A stretch of 64,000 nt of DNA from Osedax frankpressi (lineage: Eukaryota > Annelida > Polychaeta > Sabellida > Siboglinidae). Below the pieces are notes generated by a model. That model saw nothing but the letters and a program-made list of their open reading frames with translations, had not been told where the DNA came from and ran no database searches. The DNA is taken from contig OZ038316.1 of the NCBI GenBank assembly GCA_964035775.1, positions 34,103,074 through 34,167,073 on the forward strand, written 5' to 3'. Position numbers and translations under genes: made by a program. Positions within the stretch are counted from its first letter, which is position 1. Each line of letters opens with the position of its first letter. This document shows, piece by piece, positions 22,483-34,106 of this stretch.

Positions 22483-22548
22483 CCTCGTTGAAGTCACGCC
22501 AGTTATCCGGCTGGAGTGAAACTCCACAGAAAAACGTTATCGTCATTA
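22464..22548 (-). CDS. Putative upstream exon of the minus-strand gene, phase unresolved
   Basis: The acceptor GCTTGTGTCGCAG is followed after two bases by MTITFFCGVSLQPDNWRDFN, then EEICRIP, ending CCCGA|GTAGTT in phase 2. The frame looks protein-like (QPDNWRDFNEEI) and is the only long open one. The next exon, at 21521, needs phase 1, so either another exon lies between them or one border is misjudged. ATG at 22546 could also be a start codon. Confidence 0.45.
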
Positions 22549-22599
22549 CTGCGACACAAGCTCTTTTTCAGATTATAAATACAAATTTTGAATTCATAT

Positions 22600-24460
22600 T
22601 ATTTACGCATTAAAAAGTAATAGCATTATATAAGTCATTATGTTATAATTGCTTATGCATTTATTTATAGAGGAGATTTTGAATCATTTGACTATAATTA
22701 AAATTACATTCTGTACCAGATACATGCAATGCTATAGGAGTGTTTTGATTTATAAATGACATTCCATATAGGAATACAAAAACTAAAGTACATTTTTTAA
22801 TTATAGGAATTTTTTTTGTTATCTTAGAAAATGTTATTGAAAATATTATTATCATTGGCCAAATCCATAATTAATAAATACAATCTATATGATGCTATAA
22901 GAAAAGTCAGACAGCAAATATTACACAAACAGAACAGTGGAATTCAGATCTCTTAACAACAGCGAAATTACTCAAATGAAATTGAAATAAGCTGGTGAAA
23001 GTTTCAGTTTACATGGATTAAAAGTAAAGAGGAAACACCAGACCAAGAGAGCTTTAAAGAAATATTAACTCGAGTTGAAGAATGAATCATTTGAAGTTGA
23101 ATTCAGCCAAAAAGAAATCTTAATACCATCGTTTTCAATTTTCGTAGCAAACAATGCAGCCTGTTAATAAATAGGCTTTCATTAATCGATTAATATAAAT
23201 ATAATGATAAATAGTGATATTTATAAATACCATAAATAATAAAATATCAATTCATAATACACCGATATTAAGATGACTTTTAAAATCTCTTGGCTTACTA
23301 AACTTTATAATTGAATCTATGCAAAATAGAGTGAAAATGAAGTTTTTATTAGCATTGTATCATGTCAGTAATTTATTAATTATGGTAAACAATTATATTA
23401 ATTGATTTATTTGGTTTTGCATAGAAGATTAAGTTGTTGATGGTTAGCTTGGAATACTTAATTTTCTGAATGAATTATTATTTTCAAATTATGGTTAAAT
23501 AAAATATTAAATCAATCAATTATGGTTTTTTTTACTTTAGTTTCATTATCAATACAAATTATTAATTAATTATTTTAAATTGTGCTAAAAATGATTCTAA
23601 TAATTATTCTATGGAATTTTAGATCAATTTTAATTCATCAAAGAAAATAAATAATTAATAATTAATTTTCAATATTATTTCTAATGATTAGCAGTAGAAA
23701 ATATTCTTTCAGAGATTGTGAATTGTGAAAACTGTTTTACTAATTGACCCCACAAAGGTTATTGACCGGCATTATTGTTAACTATAATAATATAAGTCTA
23801 AAGTAATAATCCACCTTTTTATTGATGAACAGACTTTCAAAACCAATATGGTTATCAATTTATATAATCAAATGTTAAACCAATTATATTTGAAATTCTT
23901 TTAGACTTATTTTTGTTTGTTCGAAAAAATAAAGTTTTGACCAGATTAGAATTAGTTATAAAAAAACAAAATAATAATAAATAACTAATTTATAGATTTC
24001 ACTCTGAAAAATGTTCCCTCAAAGAAACTAAAATTAGGATCTATATTGTATTAAAACTGATTGAAGTACTCTATTCACACATTCACATAAGTACAATACC
24101 CTTTTTATACCTAATATGGTACGATGTTCAGATTTGTTATTTTAATAATAACTAACACTATAAAATTGTATTCTATTTATTGAGTTTATAAATAAGCTAT
24201 TTTATTGACAATAATAACAATCTTGTCATCAGGAGAAATTGCCTCAACTTACAATGATGATGTCGGCAGTTTTCATTAAAAATAATGAAGTAATATTATT
24301 TGTAATAATTAAATATTATTTAATGTTAATTGATTTTCAATGAAAATACAATTTTAGAATAAATTTTACTCTCACAAAATTGTGATTCAGAAATTTTATT
24401 AACAAATTTCATTATGAATAAATATAAATTAAAAAAATGACGATGGGTACTGTAAATATT
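22600..24460. other. AT-rich intergenic DNA with a less AT-rich patch
   Basis: No gene is supported. A patch at about 22895-23165 is less AT-rich and holds short frames such as KSDSKYYTNRTVEFRSLNNS and SFEVEFSQKEILIPSFSI. They are interrupted by stops and lack good splice borders. It may be a decayed coding or mobile-element relic, but I cannot assign it. Confidence 0.35.
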
Positions 24461-24468
24461 AGTGTCGG

Positions 24469-24545
24469 AAAGTGTAGGTGTCAGTGTCGGTGTCGATGTC
24501 AGTGTTGGTGTCAGTATCTGTGTCAGTGTCGGTGTCGGTGTGTTC
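24469..24545. repeat. GTGTCG/GTGTCA hexamer array
   Basis: About 12 degenerate copies of GTGTCGGTGTCA-like hexamers. The minus strand reads as alternating Thr/Asp/Pro. Confidence 0.85.
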
Positions 24546-25765
24546 ATATACCAAGTGATAACCTGAAAAATGTTACATAAATACACTTCAATTAGAAATA
24601 AATAATATTGCATTTTACCAAATTACTGAATATTACAAACATTTAAAACAAAAACAAAATATATGATATTATTACAACATTAGTACAAAAATTGTCATTT
24701 CAATGAAATAAGTTGAAATAAATTGAAATTTGCATGTTTAATAAACATATATGGTTGGTATGTATTTACACTTTCTGACTGCGTTAATTACCAGCCAATG
24801 TTACATCATATATATGATAAAATAACACTAATGTTATTGTTATTTATGACTAATACATATATAGATCATTGGTTTGGTACTCGAAAGAAGATTCTGCTCA
24901 ATAATTTCTGTCTCTGCTGCATATTTTTTATAGCAAATGCAAGCGACGATGATGTTTATTTACTGAAACTTAAACTTATCGCATATCAGATCTATTACTC
25001 CGGATAATGTACTATTACAGTATTGTGGTTAGATAAGGTTTAGCTATGGCTTAACTAGTTAAATGCATATGATGGGAGTAAAACTGCATATTTGTAAAAT
25101 AATCACATCGTAGGATATTGATTTAATATAAATACACGTATATTATTTTAACGCTAATTTATTATTTGACAGCTCACAATACGGTGTCTAAAATAATAAA
25201 TTACATTATTTTAATCATATTGTTATAATTTATATTTTTGAATACAAATTATATGTACGTATTATGAAACTATGATATAATTGGAAATTATCTTAAAATA
25301 AATTAACATTAGCAAAATTCATAAACTTCAAGACATATAATATAAAGATAATTATAAATATATTAAACAAATCTTTTAATTTATATTTTATTTATATACT
25401 TCTACTTTGAAATCTTTTTGGGTTAATTTATTAAAATTAAATTAATGAAAAAAATATTAATAATTCAACTTTGGTTAAAAATAAAATCAAAAACTGTAAG
25501 AACTGTATTCACCTATAATAATTAGCAATGAGACGTTTTTATTTATAGAAATCTTTAAATTGAATTTTAATAGAAATGTATAACATTGTAATCCATTGTA
25601 ATAACATTGTAATAACATTGTAATCCAATAAATATGGTTAATTTGTATTGATTAACATTTAAAACTATTATAATACATTATATGTATATTATATATATAT
25701 ACTTATTCATGAATATACTTTATATAAACATTTGTTTGTATGTATGTTATTCAGAGATCAATCTC
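24546..25765. other. AT-rich intergenic DNA, no supported gene
   Basis: An open frame of 94 codons at 24723-25007 (plus) has AT-driven residue use and no splice or family support. I see nothing else. Confidence 0.45.
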
Positions 25766-25852
25766 GAGGTGGGAGTGGCTAGGTGGGAGTGGCTAGGTGG
25801 GAGTGGCTAGGTGGGAGTGACTAGGTGGGAGTGGCTAGGTTGGAGTGGCTAG
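25766..25852. repeat. 14-bp minisatellite
   Basis: Six copies of AGGTGGGAGTGGCT, one with GACT and one with TTGG. Unusually GC-rich for this region. Confidence 0.9.
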
Positions 25853-26960
25853 GAAATCTACTATCTAATCATTTCTTCGCTACTAAGAAATCGTTGGGAA
25901 TACGTTGATTGACGGGTGATGATCACAAATAATAATATTAATGGCATTGACTAGATAGGCCGTGAACTATGCTACATTGTATACAAATAATTTTATGATT
26001 TATTATTATAATGTTCATGGCTTTTGGTTCAAACATAGTTTATTTAAATTTTATAGATTAAATTGATCTCAATGTAGATTTTATTTATTACACTCAGATA
26101 TTTCCAAATATATATATGAAAATTATAAAATTATTTGTAAACAATGTAATACAGTTCACAGCCTATCTAGTCAATGCCAATATTAATAATTATTTAATTA
26201 AACACGATCATACAATTGGAAGTAAGTATGGCTAAATACGTTGATAAGTTATCTAATACTTTTGACAAAAACCGTAACTTCGAAATCGTCGTATTTATTT
26301 ATAAAAAATGTTGACGATTTTCTAAATTTATTGTTTATTTTATCGAATTCAGTAAAAACCCTTGATGTTTTCCAAATCTTTTCCCGAAATACGATTCAGA
26401 ACATTTAGTGATGCTCGAAATACGTTTTAATTCATCTAAAAGATCGCTTTTAGAATTTGGTGAAATAACAGAAAATAATATTTTAAAATTTAATTTTTTC
26501 TCTAAAAAACACAAAAAACATATCTTCGAATATTCTTATTCGGTGGTACTTTTGGAAATACTCGAACATTTTTCCAGCGGTACATATATACTGAAATATT
26601 CGTTAGGTATTTCGAAATTTAAAAACATTTCGGAGCTTTACCCATAATGCAAAAAAGTGGCGACAATTACACAATACCTTAAATTCCGACTTTTCAGGTA
26701 GGAATGCGATTTTCTAAAACCCCACTTTTCTTCCTATTCCTTTTTAATCGCTGGTTAATGTTAGCGAGGATTGCAATATTTCTACGATTTGCTCGGCTGG
26801 CTGCAATTACCTCGGTATGATAATATTTAAAATTATATTAGTTGAATAAAAATACTATTGAAAAATGTTTATTGGAAATATTCCAGACACATTTAAATAT
26901 TAACTAGGTTAGATGTTTGGTAGGATCTTGGAATGACTCAATGCAAATTCGTAAACATTT
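25853..26960. other. AT-rich intergenic DNA, no supported gene
   Basis: A 79-codon plus frame at 26408-26647 has no splice context or recognisable family. A short GC-richer patch at about 26755-26815 ends in CTCG|GTATGA and could be an exon, but it is too small to support. Confidence 0.4.
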
Positions 26961-27440
26961 TCCACTACCTTAAATCGCTGAATAGAATTGCTTGCTTCTT
27001 ATGCATAATTTTAATATGAATTTGATCAAATAATTAAATATATATATATTTCTAAGTTGTTTTTATATGTAAATATTATTTGTGTGATTCAGAATATGAA
27101 AAATGTAAATCACCAAAAGTATGGAAGCCAATTAGATATAATATTGGATTATTTATCATATGATATTACTTCATATTGTAGTATATGATACATATATCAT
27201 ATACTACAATATGAAGTAATATCATATCATAAATAGTCTGATATGCAATCTGATCGGCTTCCATACTTGAGGTGAAATCATTTATTTCATATACTCAATC
27301 ATTAAATAATTAAAATCATATAAATTCATATACTCTAAAATTAAATGATTACATATCAATAAAAAAAACAAAATATATATTGAACAAATGTTGTGATCTA
27401 TATTAAATTCATGCATCCAAATCAAGCAATTCTATTCGTG
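26960..27440. repeat. Long imperfect palindrome with a strong central hairpin
   Basis: The core at about 27108-27277 folds on itself around 27193. TCACCAAAAGTATGGAAGCC on the left pairs with GGCTTCCATACTTGAGGTGA on the right, and TATCATATACTACAATATGA pairs around the centre. Weaker arm similarity extends outward: GAATAGAATTGCTTG at about 26984 is inverted at about 27425, centred on the same point. It may be a foldback or MITE-type element, or an inverted duplication. Confidence 0.75.
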
Positions 27441-27620
27441 ATCCGTTGGTATAGTGTTGGTATTTAATAGTTTATACTGATAGCAAATATAATCAATAGC
27501 ATATGCAATAGCATATACAAGTCCAACGAACGCTGGACTTATGTCAGCCTTTAGGCTCTCTGCGGGTAGAATTGATCCAATTGCTACTTCGGTTATCTCA
27601 TTGAATATGTATTTGAATTT
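27432..27620 (-). CDS. Isolated coding-looking exon, possibly a gene relic
   Basis: On the minus strand, TTAATTTCGTAG is followed in phase 0 by KFKYIFNEITEVAIGSILPA, then ESLKADISPAFVGLVYAIAY and AIDYICYQYKLLNTNTIPTD, ending HE and TAG. It is 62 residues with a hydrophobic stretch (AFVGLVYAIAYAI). The ISPAFVGLVYAIAYA segment vaguely recalls the last membrane helix of ABCC-type transporters, which is weak. No partner exon is found upstream on this strand, so it may be a fragment of a lost gene. Its 3' end overlaps the right arm of the palindrome. Confidence 0.35.
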   Translation of the reverse strand, partial: KFKYIFNEITEVAIGSILPAESLKADISPAFVGLVYAIAYAIDYICYQYKLLNTNTIPTDHE

Positions 27621-28258
27621 CTACGAAATTAATTGCAATTTAATAAGGAAACCCAAATCTACAAATATTGCGTTCAACATTTTGCAAACATAAAATATGG
27701 CCAAAAATATTTGTGAACAAAAATTACATATATTTTTCAACAAATTTTCAATGTTATAATTTTGTTATAAAATATTTAAAAAACAATTCTAAAAATTTTG
27801 TGATAATATTATCGAAAACGAATTGTAAAATAAACAGATATCGGATTTTTAGTCTAGATATTCAAAATACTGAGAAAATTACATTTAAAGTTTATTTAAA
27901 ATTATATGATCTTTTTACACCCCTCTTATTAGCTTCTTTATAAGCAATGCAATAACAGGAAAAGTAAACTTATCCCTTGACCTTTTAATATAAATATAAA
28001 CATTGAATTTTAAACTTTAATTTTGTTTTAATATTATAAAAATCGTTAAACTATAAGTTAACTAAATATAAAGTTTAATCAAATTAATTTACTCAAAAAT
28101 TAATGAAATCTACTTAAATAATCAATAATATTTTCTGAAAGTTGACTTTTTAAAATATGTTATTTGAATATTTGTTTTCAATTTTAAAACTTGAAATTTT
28201 AATATATAATAGAAAATTATTTAAATTATTATTTTATATAATAAAAAAAAATTCTAAA
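27621..28258. other. AT-rich DNA, nothing supported
   Basis: A 91-codon plus frame at 27668-27943 is AT-driven and lacks support. No repeats or motifs seen. Confidence 0.45.
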
Positions 28259-28261
28259 ATT

Positions 28262-28320
28262 TTCCCATCCGCAGTGTGCGGCGAACACCCTATTAACCGG
28301 TCCACTCAATTCTACATATA
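28262..28320 (-). repeat. Truncated tRNA-like (SINE-head) relic
   Basis: Minus strand: GTAGAATTGAGTGG, then ACCGGTTAATAGG and GTGTTCGCCGCACACTGCGG. The order resembles the D-arm (A box) and anticodon arm of a tRNA-Val-type molecule, with CAC at the anticodon position. The T arm (B box) is missing, so it is not a working tRNA. A tRNA-derived SINE fragment is one explanation. Confidence 0.35.
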
Positions 28321-28660
28321 TTAGTACAATTAAAATAACACAATAGTGTATATAAATATATATTACCATGTATATAAGTGGTCGGCTTAATGTTTAACAA
28401 ATGAGTATCTAAAGGGTCAAATTATAATTTTAAATAATATATTTATAAATCATAAGATTGAATTCAAAATAAATTTAAACATTATTATTTTTTTCTTATT
28501 TACCAAACACATACATCAATTTTATATTTATGCTGATCATAGATCTTAATTTGTATATTACTATAAAGGACAATTTACCAATCTTTCTCTTTGAATAACT
28601 AAATTGTTACATCGTATGTTATTATAAGCTTAACAATTATATGTATATCTTATAGATTAA

Positions 28661-28828
28661 TTAGTATTTAAAATTATTAATAAAACCTCTTATAGGTTTA
28701 TTTCTCTCTATCATCAATCTTGGCCTATGAATATCTCTTATACCGAGGAATTCGTTTAATATATCATAAAAAGGAGCAAATGGTGCAGACTCTATATCTA
28801 CACCGCTCCTTTTTAAACAGTCGGATCG
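28661..28828 (-). CDS. Myb/SANT-like protein, exon 2
   Basis: The acceptor CGTATTTCAG is followed in phase 0 by RSDCLKRSGVDIESAPFAPF, then YDILNEFLGIRDIHRPRLMI and so on to FKY and TAA at 28661-28663. 'S-x-x-x-L-K-R-S-G ... P-F-x-x-F/Y-D-x-L-x-x-x-L-G' is the second half of the Myb/SANT-like (trihelix-type) domain, completing the first exon. The stop ends a protein of 121 residues. Confidence 0.8.
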   Translation of the reverse strand, partial: RSDCLKRSGVDIESAPFAPFYDILNEFLGIRDIHRPRLMIERNKPIRGFINNFKY

Positions 28829-28972
28829 CTGAAATACGATTGATACATTTTAGGCTTAAAAATTATTAAAATTATAGATATTTTTATGAATTGCATACAA
28901 ATAAAAAATGTATTTATAGTAAATTATATTTAATATATATCGTAATATAATATTCTGCAATATATTCTATTC

Positions 28973-28974
<2 letters not shown>

Positions 28975-29019
<45 letters not shown>

Positions 29020-29042
29020 TGTTAAATTATATATATATATAT
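28975..29042. repeat. TA microsatellite and short duplication inside the Myb-like intron
   Basis: A (TA)n run of about 35 bp, followed by a duplicated TATATATATTGTTTGTTAAA segment. Nothing suggests function. Confidence 0.85.
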
Positions 29043-29078
29043 TGTTTGTTAAATTATAATTATATTGTATATACTAAC

Positions 29079-29276
29079 TTCGCTATATTTTTTTTTCAAA
29101 TATTTTATTTTTGTTTGGACCTGCAGTACGGTAATACTAGATCCAAACTCTTTATTGAACTCTTCTTGAATATTGCCCAATTTGACGGCATTGCTTGATA
29201 TTACCTTGTTTACTGTGTCCTCCTTCCACTTATTTATTATAAATAAAACTTGTACCTCAGTAAATCTAATTGCCAT
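29079..29276 (-). CDS. Myb/SANT-like DNA-binding protein, exon 1
   Basis: Starts at ATG 29276: MAIRFTEVQVLFIINKWKED, then TVNKVISSNAVKLGNIQEEF, NKEFGSSITVLQVQTKIKYL and KKKYSE, ending GAA|GTTAGT in phase 0. F-T-x-x-Q-V-x-x-L-I-x-x-W-K-E followed by V-Q-x-K-I-K-x-L-K-K-K-Y is typical of the Myb/SANT-like family, found both in host regulators and as the accessory protein of Harbinger DNA transposons. The joined product is short (121 residues), one domain, no breaks. The intron (28829-29078) contains a (TA)n run. No transposase or terminal repeats are visible nearby, so a host or domesticated gene is the simplest reading. Confidence 0.82.
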
Positions 29277-32200
29277 ATTTATTTTTTAAATAATTAGGGG
29301 TCTACATTTCAACAATCAAGTTTTTTTTATTTATTTACTATTCCTTATTATCTTTGAAATATATGTATAGAAATAGAGACAATTCGGTCCTCATTAAACA
29401 ATATCAAGATTTATCTAGAGTTGAAATTTGTGATTGACAGGATAAAAGTCACGTTACTTTTATCCTAAATCTTTATCCTATTGAAAACATAGGATAATTG
29501 CGCGCCATGTAAATATATATAAGTGCACACGCCACGATTTATCCGATAATTATCTAGATATATAGCTAGGTATATACAATATAATTATAATTTAACAAAC
29601 TAATTATAATTATAATTAAATTATAATTATAATTTAACAATTTAAGTGGTCAAAGGCTAATTATATAGCATTTGAAAACGAATTAAAATCTTCACATCAA
29701 ATTTATTAATAAACTACGTTCTCTTTACTATATAGATTTCAGTTTCAGCTCTAATTCAAAACATTATTTTCTAAATATCAATTCTCTTAATTCATGCATA
29801 TGCTTTACATTGTCCTAAGTTCCTAATATCATTTTGAAATTTCTAATCGTTTAAATAACATGTTATATATAGCTATATATAAGGGTGCATATTTAATTTT
29901 CCATATATTTAGCCTTAATTATTATAATTTTAACTCTCCATTTTAAAAATATTCTAACATATGGATAAACTTGTTGTATGGCATTTATTATGTAAGGATT
30001 TAGTTAGTTTATATACACGTATTTTTTTCATATTTAATCTTATAAATATCGATATTTCTAATTATTTATTATTAATAGAACATTTAGTCTTTTATTTGTT
30101 TTATTATTAAATTTTTGATGATGAGAAATATTTCTAAATTATTATAATTACTCAATTAATAAATTATTATTATAAAACTTATCTCTATATATATAATTAT
30201 TATAGTAAATGATTCTATTGTTATATATGCTATTATTTCATATATTTTAATACCACATAGTACTCATATTTTACTGGTTATTTATTTCATTTTTTCACAT
30301 TCTAATATTATATTAATAATATAATAATACATACATCTATTTCATGTCTATATATTGTAAAAAAAATATTTGAAAATATTTTGTTTGATCTATTACAATA
30401 CATAGCCAAGAAATAGATGTTTGGAAGTTGTCATAAAATGTCATTAAATGTTCATAAAAATCATCAAGAATATGTAAAATAAAAATCAACTAATTAGTAT
30501 ATTGTTTAGTGCAAATATTTCCAATATTATAATTATGTAAATAATTAAACTAAAGTATTTTTTACATAACTATATTTATTGGGCGTTTATTACTAAAAGT
30601 ATATAAAATGGTATTTATATATTATTTATTATAATTTATATGTATGATAAATCATGTAGTACCAAACAATATTTGCTTAGAAGATTACTTATATAAATAT
30701 GTACAATATACCCTATATATAGAGCCTACGAATGAATGAATACGTGTATACGCATTTATCAAAGGAAGATTATATAAGTAAAACAAGTCTTATTTGAGTA
30801 GATAACTCCAAATACTGAGCACGAACATATTTATTATAAAATCAATATTTAAAATAATTATATTCGTGTTAATATCATTCAAGCATATGATATTATAATA
30901 GGAATACAATAGAAAATATGTTTATGCGCATGTCTAATATCTACTGTTTATTATCATCATATTCTTGATCATTTTATTTGTTACATCGATAATAGTTTGA
31001 TTAATAAATATCTAAATTAACAGCAGAATAAAATGATACCAATAATAAACTAAACACTATCATATAAAACAACACCAATAAGAGAAAATGTACCACCATA
31101 GTATAGCTACTATTATAATATATTCCATCTAAGTATACATTCATATTAGCACATTAGATTTAAGGTACCATTTAAGATTTACCTTTAGCTTTAAAACTTT
31201 AAAATTTTTTTTATTTAATATACTTTATATATATTATAAAGTATCCTAATAGTTAACCGGTGATTACTTTTGTTAATTGCATTATATAATCTTATATTAT
31301 TAAATAATTTGTTAATAGATGAAAGTATATTAATCCATTTTATTATAATATTTTATTGTGATATTTTATTAGTGATACATTGTTTTATATATATTGTATT
31401 TTATTTAGAAAATTGTTATTTATACAATTTTATATTAATATGTACATTATAAATTGTAAATAGTAATAATCAAGCATTTAGGGACTTGCATATCTACTAT
31501 TGACAAAACATACCTAGATATGCATTGAGATCATTGGTATTGTGTTTGTTTAAACTATGACCTGTTATGAATATGGTGTAACATTGCACCACAAGCATTA
31601 ACGAGTGTAACTCGTAATTTTTAATTATAAACTTCACCAATCTTAAAATAAAACAAACAATATCATTAAGCCTTTATATATAATATATAATTTATATTAT
31701 TAAGTTTTATAATATATAATATATGTAGTACAACTTATATATTTAGTATTTCAATTAATTATATATTTAATACATTTTACTATTAAAATTAGTATTATTA
31801 TTTTGGTAACGTATATTATATACATTATATTTCCACCAGGATTTGTATTCAGATTTATAAATTCTACTAAATAAAAATAGTTATTATTAAAGTATATTAG
31901 TTAGTTTTTTGATATTGTATCAATGGTTAATGATTGTGCAATCCATAACATAAATATAATTTGTTGAATATATTCATAAATGGATTGATATTTAATTAAA
32001 ATATTACAATTCAAATGCATCTAATTTTCATTCGATTTTCACAATACTTTATGAAAACTGAATTATACATGCGATCTGTAACTTTTACTTGACAGGTACC
32101 TATGTCGTATGCCAATATATAAATTGTACAATTTATTAATTTAAATGAGAGTCATGTTTATCAGGGTATATCAATTAATACTTAAATTAAGTTTTTTGGG

Positions 32201-33970
32201 TGATTCATCAATATATGCTGTCTAATATGTAAAACACGTCCCACATGCAATACGCTATATATCAGAAGGAGAAATGGAAATATTACACATTAGATGATAC
32301 GATATAAAATCTATATATACGAGAATCATATATATTATATGATATATCGTCATATATATATCTTCAATTTGATAATATTCATGACATTTGTGAATTATAA
32401 AAATATTAATTGAAAACTAAAATATATATGTAAATGCATTTAATAACATTTAACTTAAGTTTATTATATCCATAAATGTGAATTTATGATTCTTCTAATT
32501 AAAATCTATGACTAAATATATAATTGAATTGGCCAGTAATATTAATGACCTAGTAAAGTTCAAACTGTACATTAATATAGCCCGGGACACTATGTACGTA
32601 GTAATTAGTTAACTTGGTGTATGTAATAATTCGCTGTTATATTTATTTTATCCATAATAACACTATAGATTATTATCAATAAAAACACTAACATAATTTT
32701 TTTATATTGTATAATAATAATGAACAATTATTAATAAGTAAAAAACTCTGCTAGATTCTTATTGGTCAGATTGTTTATCTTGATCGCGGAATAAAAAAAT
32801 ATATCGGATCAAATATGCTTAACTACATCCAGGCAAACAATCTGTTAAATTTATCCATGTGAAGTCCCTATTAACGTCCTTGGGACCTGCTCAAGAATGA
32901 CCACTATAATGTATACATACATCGGATATTATGGTAAATTTCTAATCCTAATTGAATTCTATTCACGGATATTTTCAGTCACTTTTTGAGAACTATAAAA
33001 TTGCCTATCTTGAAAAGTTTGAATATGTTAATCTATCGTCCGTTATACAATAAGGTTTTACTTATTCTTTTAATATACATACATTTATTTTAGCGGGGAT
33101 AAGCAACTCCCACTGTAGCCGACTGTACGGATATACAGATGTCCAAATGTAAGGAGGAAGTTTGGTCATTTAAATATTATGTATGCCAATGTAAAACTAA
33201 ATAATATGTGGTGTTATTCATTCGTTCATATGAGTATAAGCCAAACTGGTAACATTTATAACTAAAGTTGGTGAATTAACTATAAATGTTGGTTTTAAAT
33301 TGTTTTTACTATAATAAATGATTTAAATGACACATTTAATTTAATAATTCCTTTTTAGATACAATTAATAATGTTTCGTAGTATAGTAAGTTTCGCTATC
33401 ATCGCTTGCTATTGATGATGTATTAACGGTACGAGCGGATTTTAAAAATATTTCGCCATGAAACAATAAGAGCATTGTTAACGACCCAAAGCCATCATTT
33501 CATTAATTACAAAACATATTTTACGAATAGCTGCATTAAGAATTGATGTCAATACCAAATTCTAAATATTAACTGCGATATAAGTTTATTTAAAATGATT
33601 AACTGCAAATGAATACATTTCTATAATATATGTATTACACATTACAACGTCTAGTATCGATGTTATGTATTGCATTACATATATTTCGAATCCTTGCGGG
33701 TTTGCATATAACTAATTTAATTAAATACCCTTTTAACCAGAACATTTTATATTATTTTCGCATATATTTTATAACACATTTCAAACTCCTTAAAATATTA
33801 AATTTAGTAAAATTCATGAATCTAAGTTATTATAAAAACAATAAATAGACAATTTCAGAATAAATACACATACAAAGATTAAATATTATTTAATATATAG
33901 GCAATTTCACAATAAATACACAGAAAAATACTAAATGATACGTAATGTATACAATTATACATTTACCGAT
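29277..33970. other. AT-rich intergenic DNA, no gene supported
   Basis: About 4.7 kb of very AT-rich sequence. Short frames at 31270-31452 and 33630-33848 are AT-driven. A few GC-richer patches (about 31560-31620, 32765-32900 and 33095-33165) lack a clear frame with splice borders. I see no recognisable element. Confidence 0.5.
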
Positions 33971-33974
33971 ATAT

Positions 33975-34016
33975 ATACACACACACACACACATACACAC
34001 ACACATACACACACAT

Positions 34017-34105
<89 letters not shown>
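33975..34105. repeat. CA microsatellite
   Basis: About 130 bp of (CA)n on the plus strand with a few ATAC and ATCC interruptions. Confidence 0.97.

Positions 34106-34106
<1 letters not shown>

Noticed and set aside
22895-23165. Possible decayed mobile-element coding region
   Set aside because: Short frames with a more balanced composition, but none matches a recognisable motif. Kept only as a note in the spacer entry.
24723-25007. 94-codon plus frame with hydrophobic stretches
   Set aside because: AT-driven residue use, no splice sites, no family, in AT-rich DNA where such frames arise by chance.
26408-26647. 79-codon plus frame
   Set aside because: Composition is Phe/Lys/Ile/Ser-rich as expected from AT bias. 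No supporting context.
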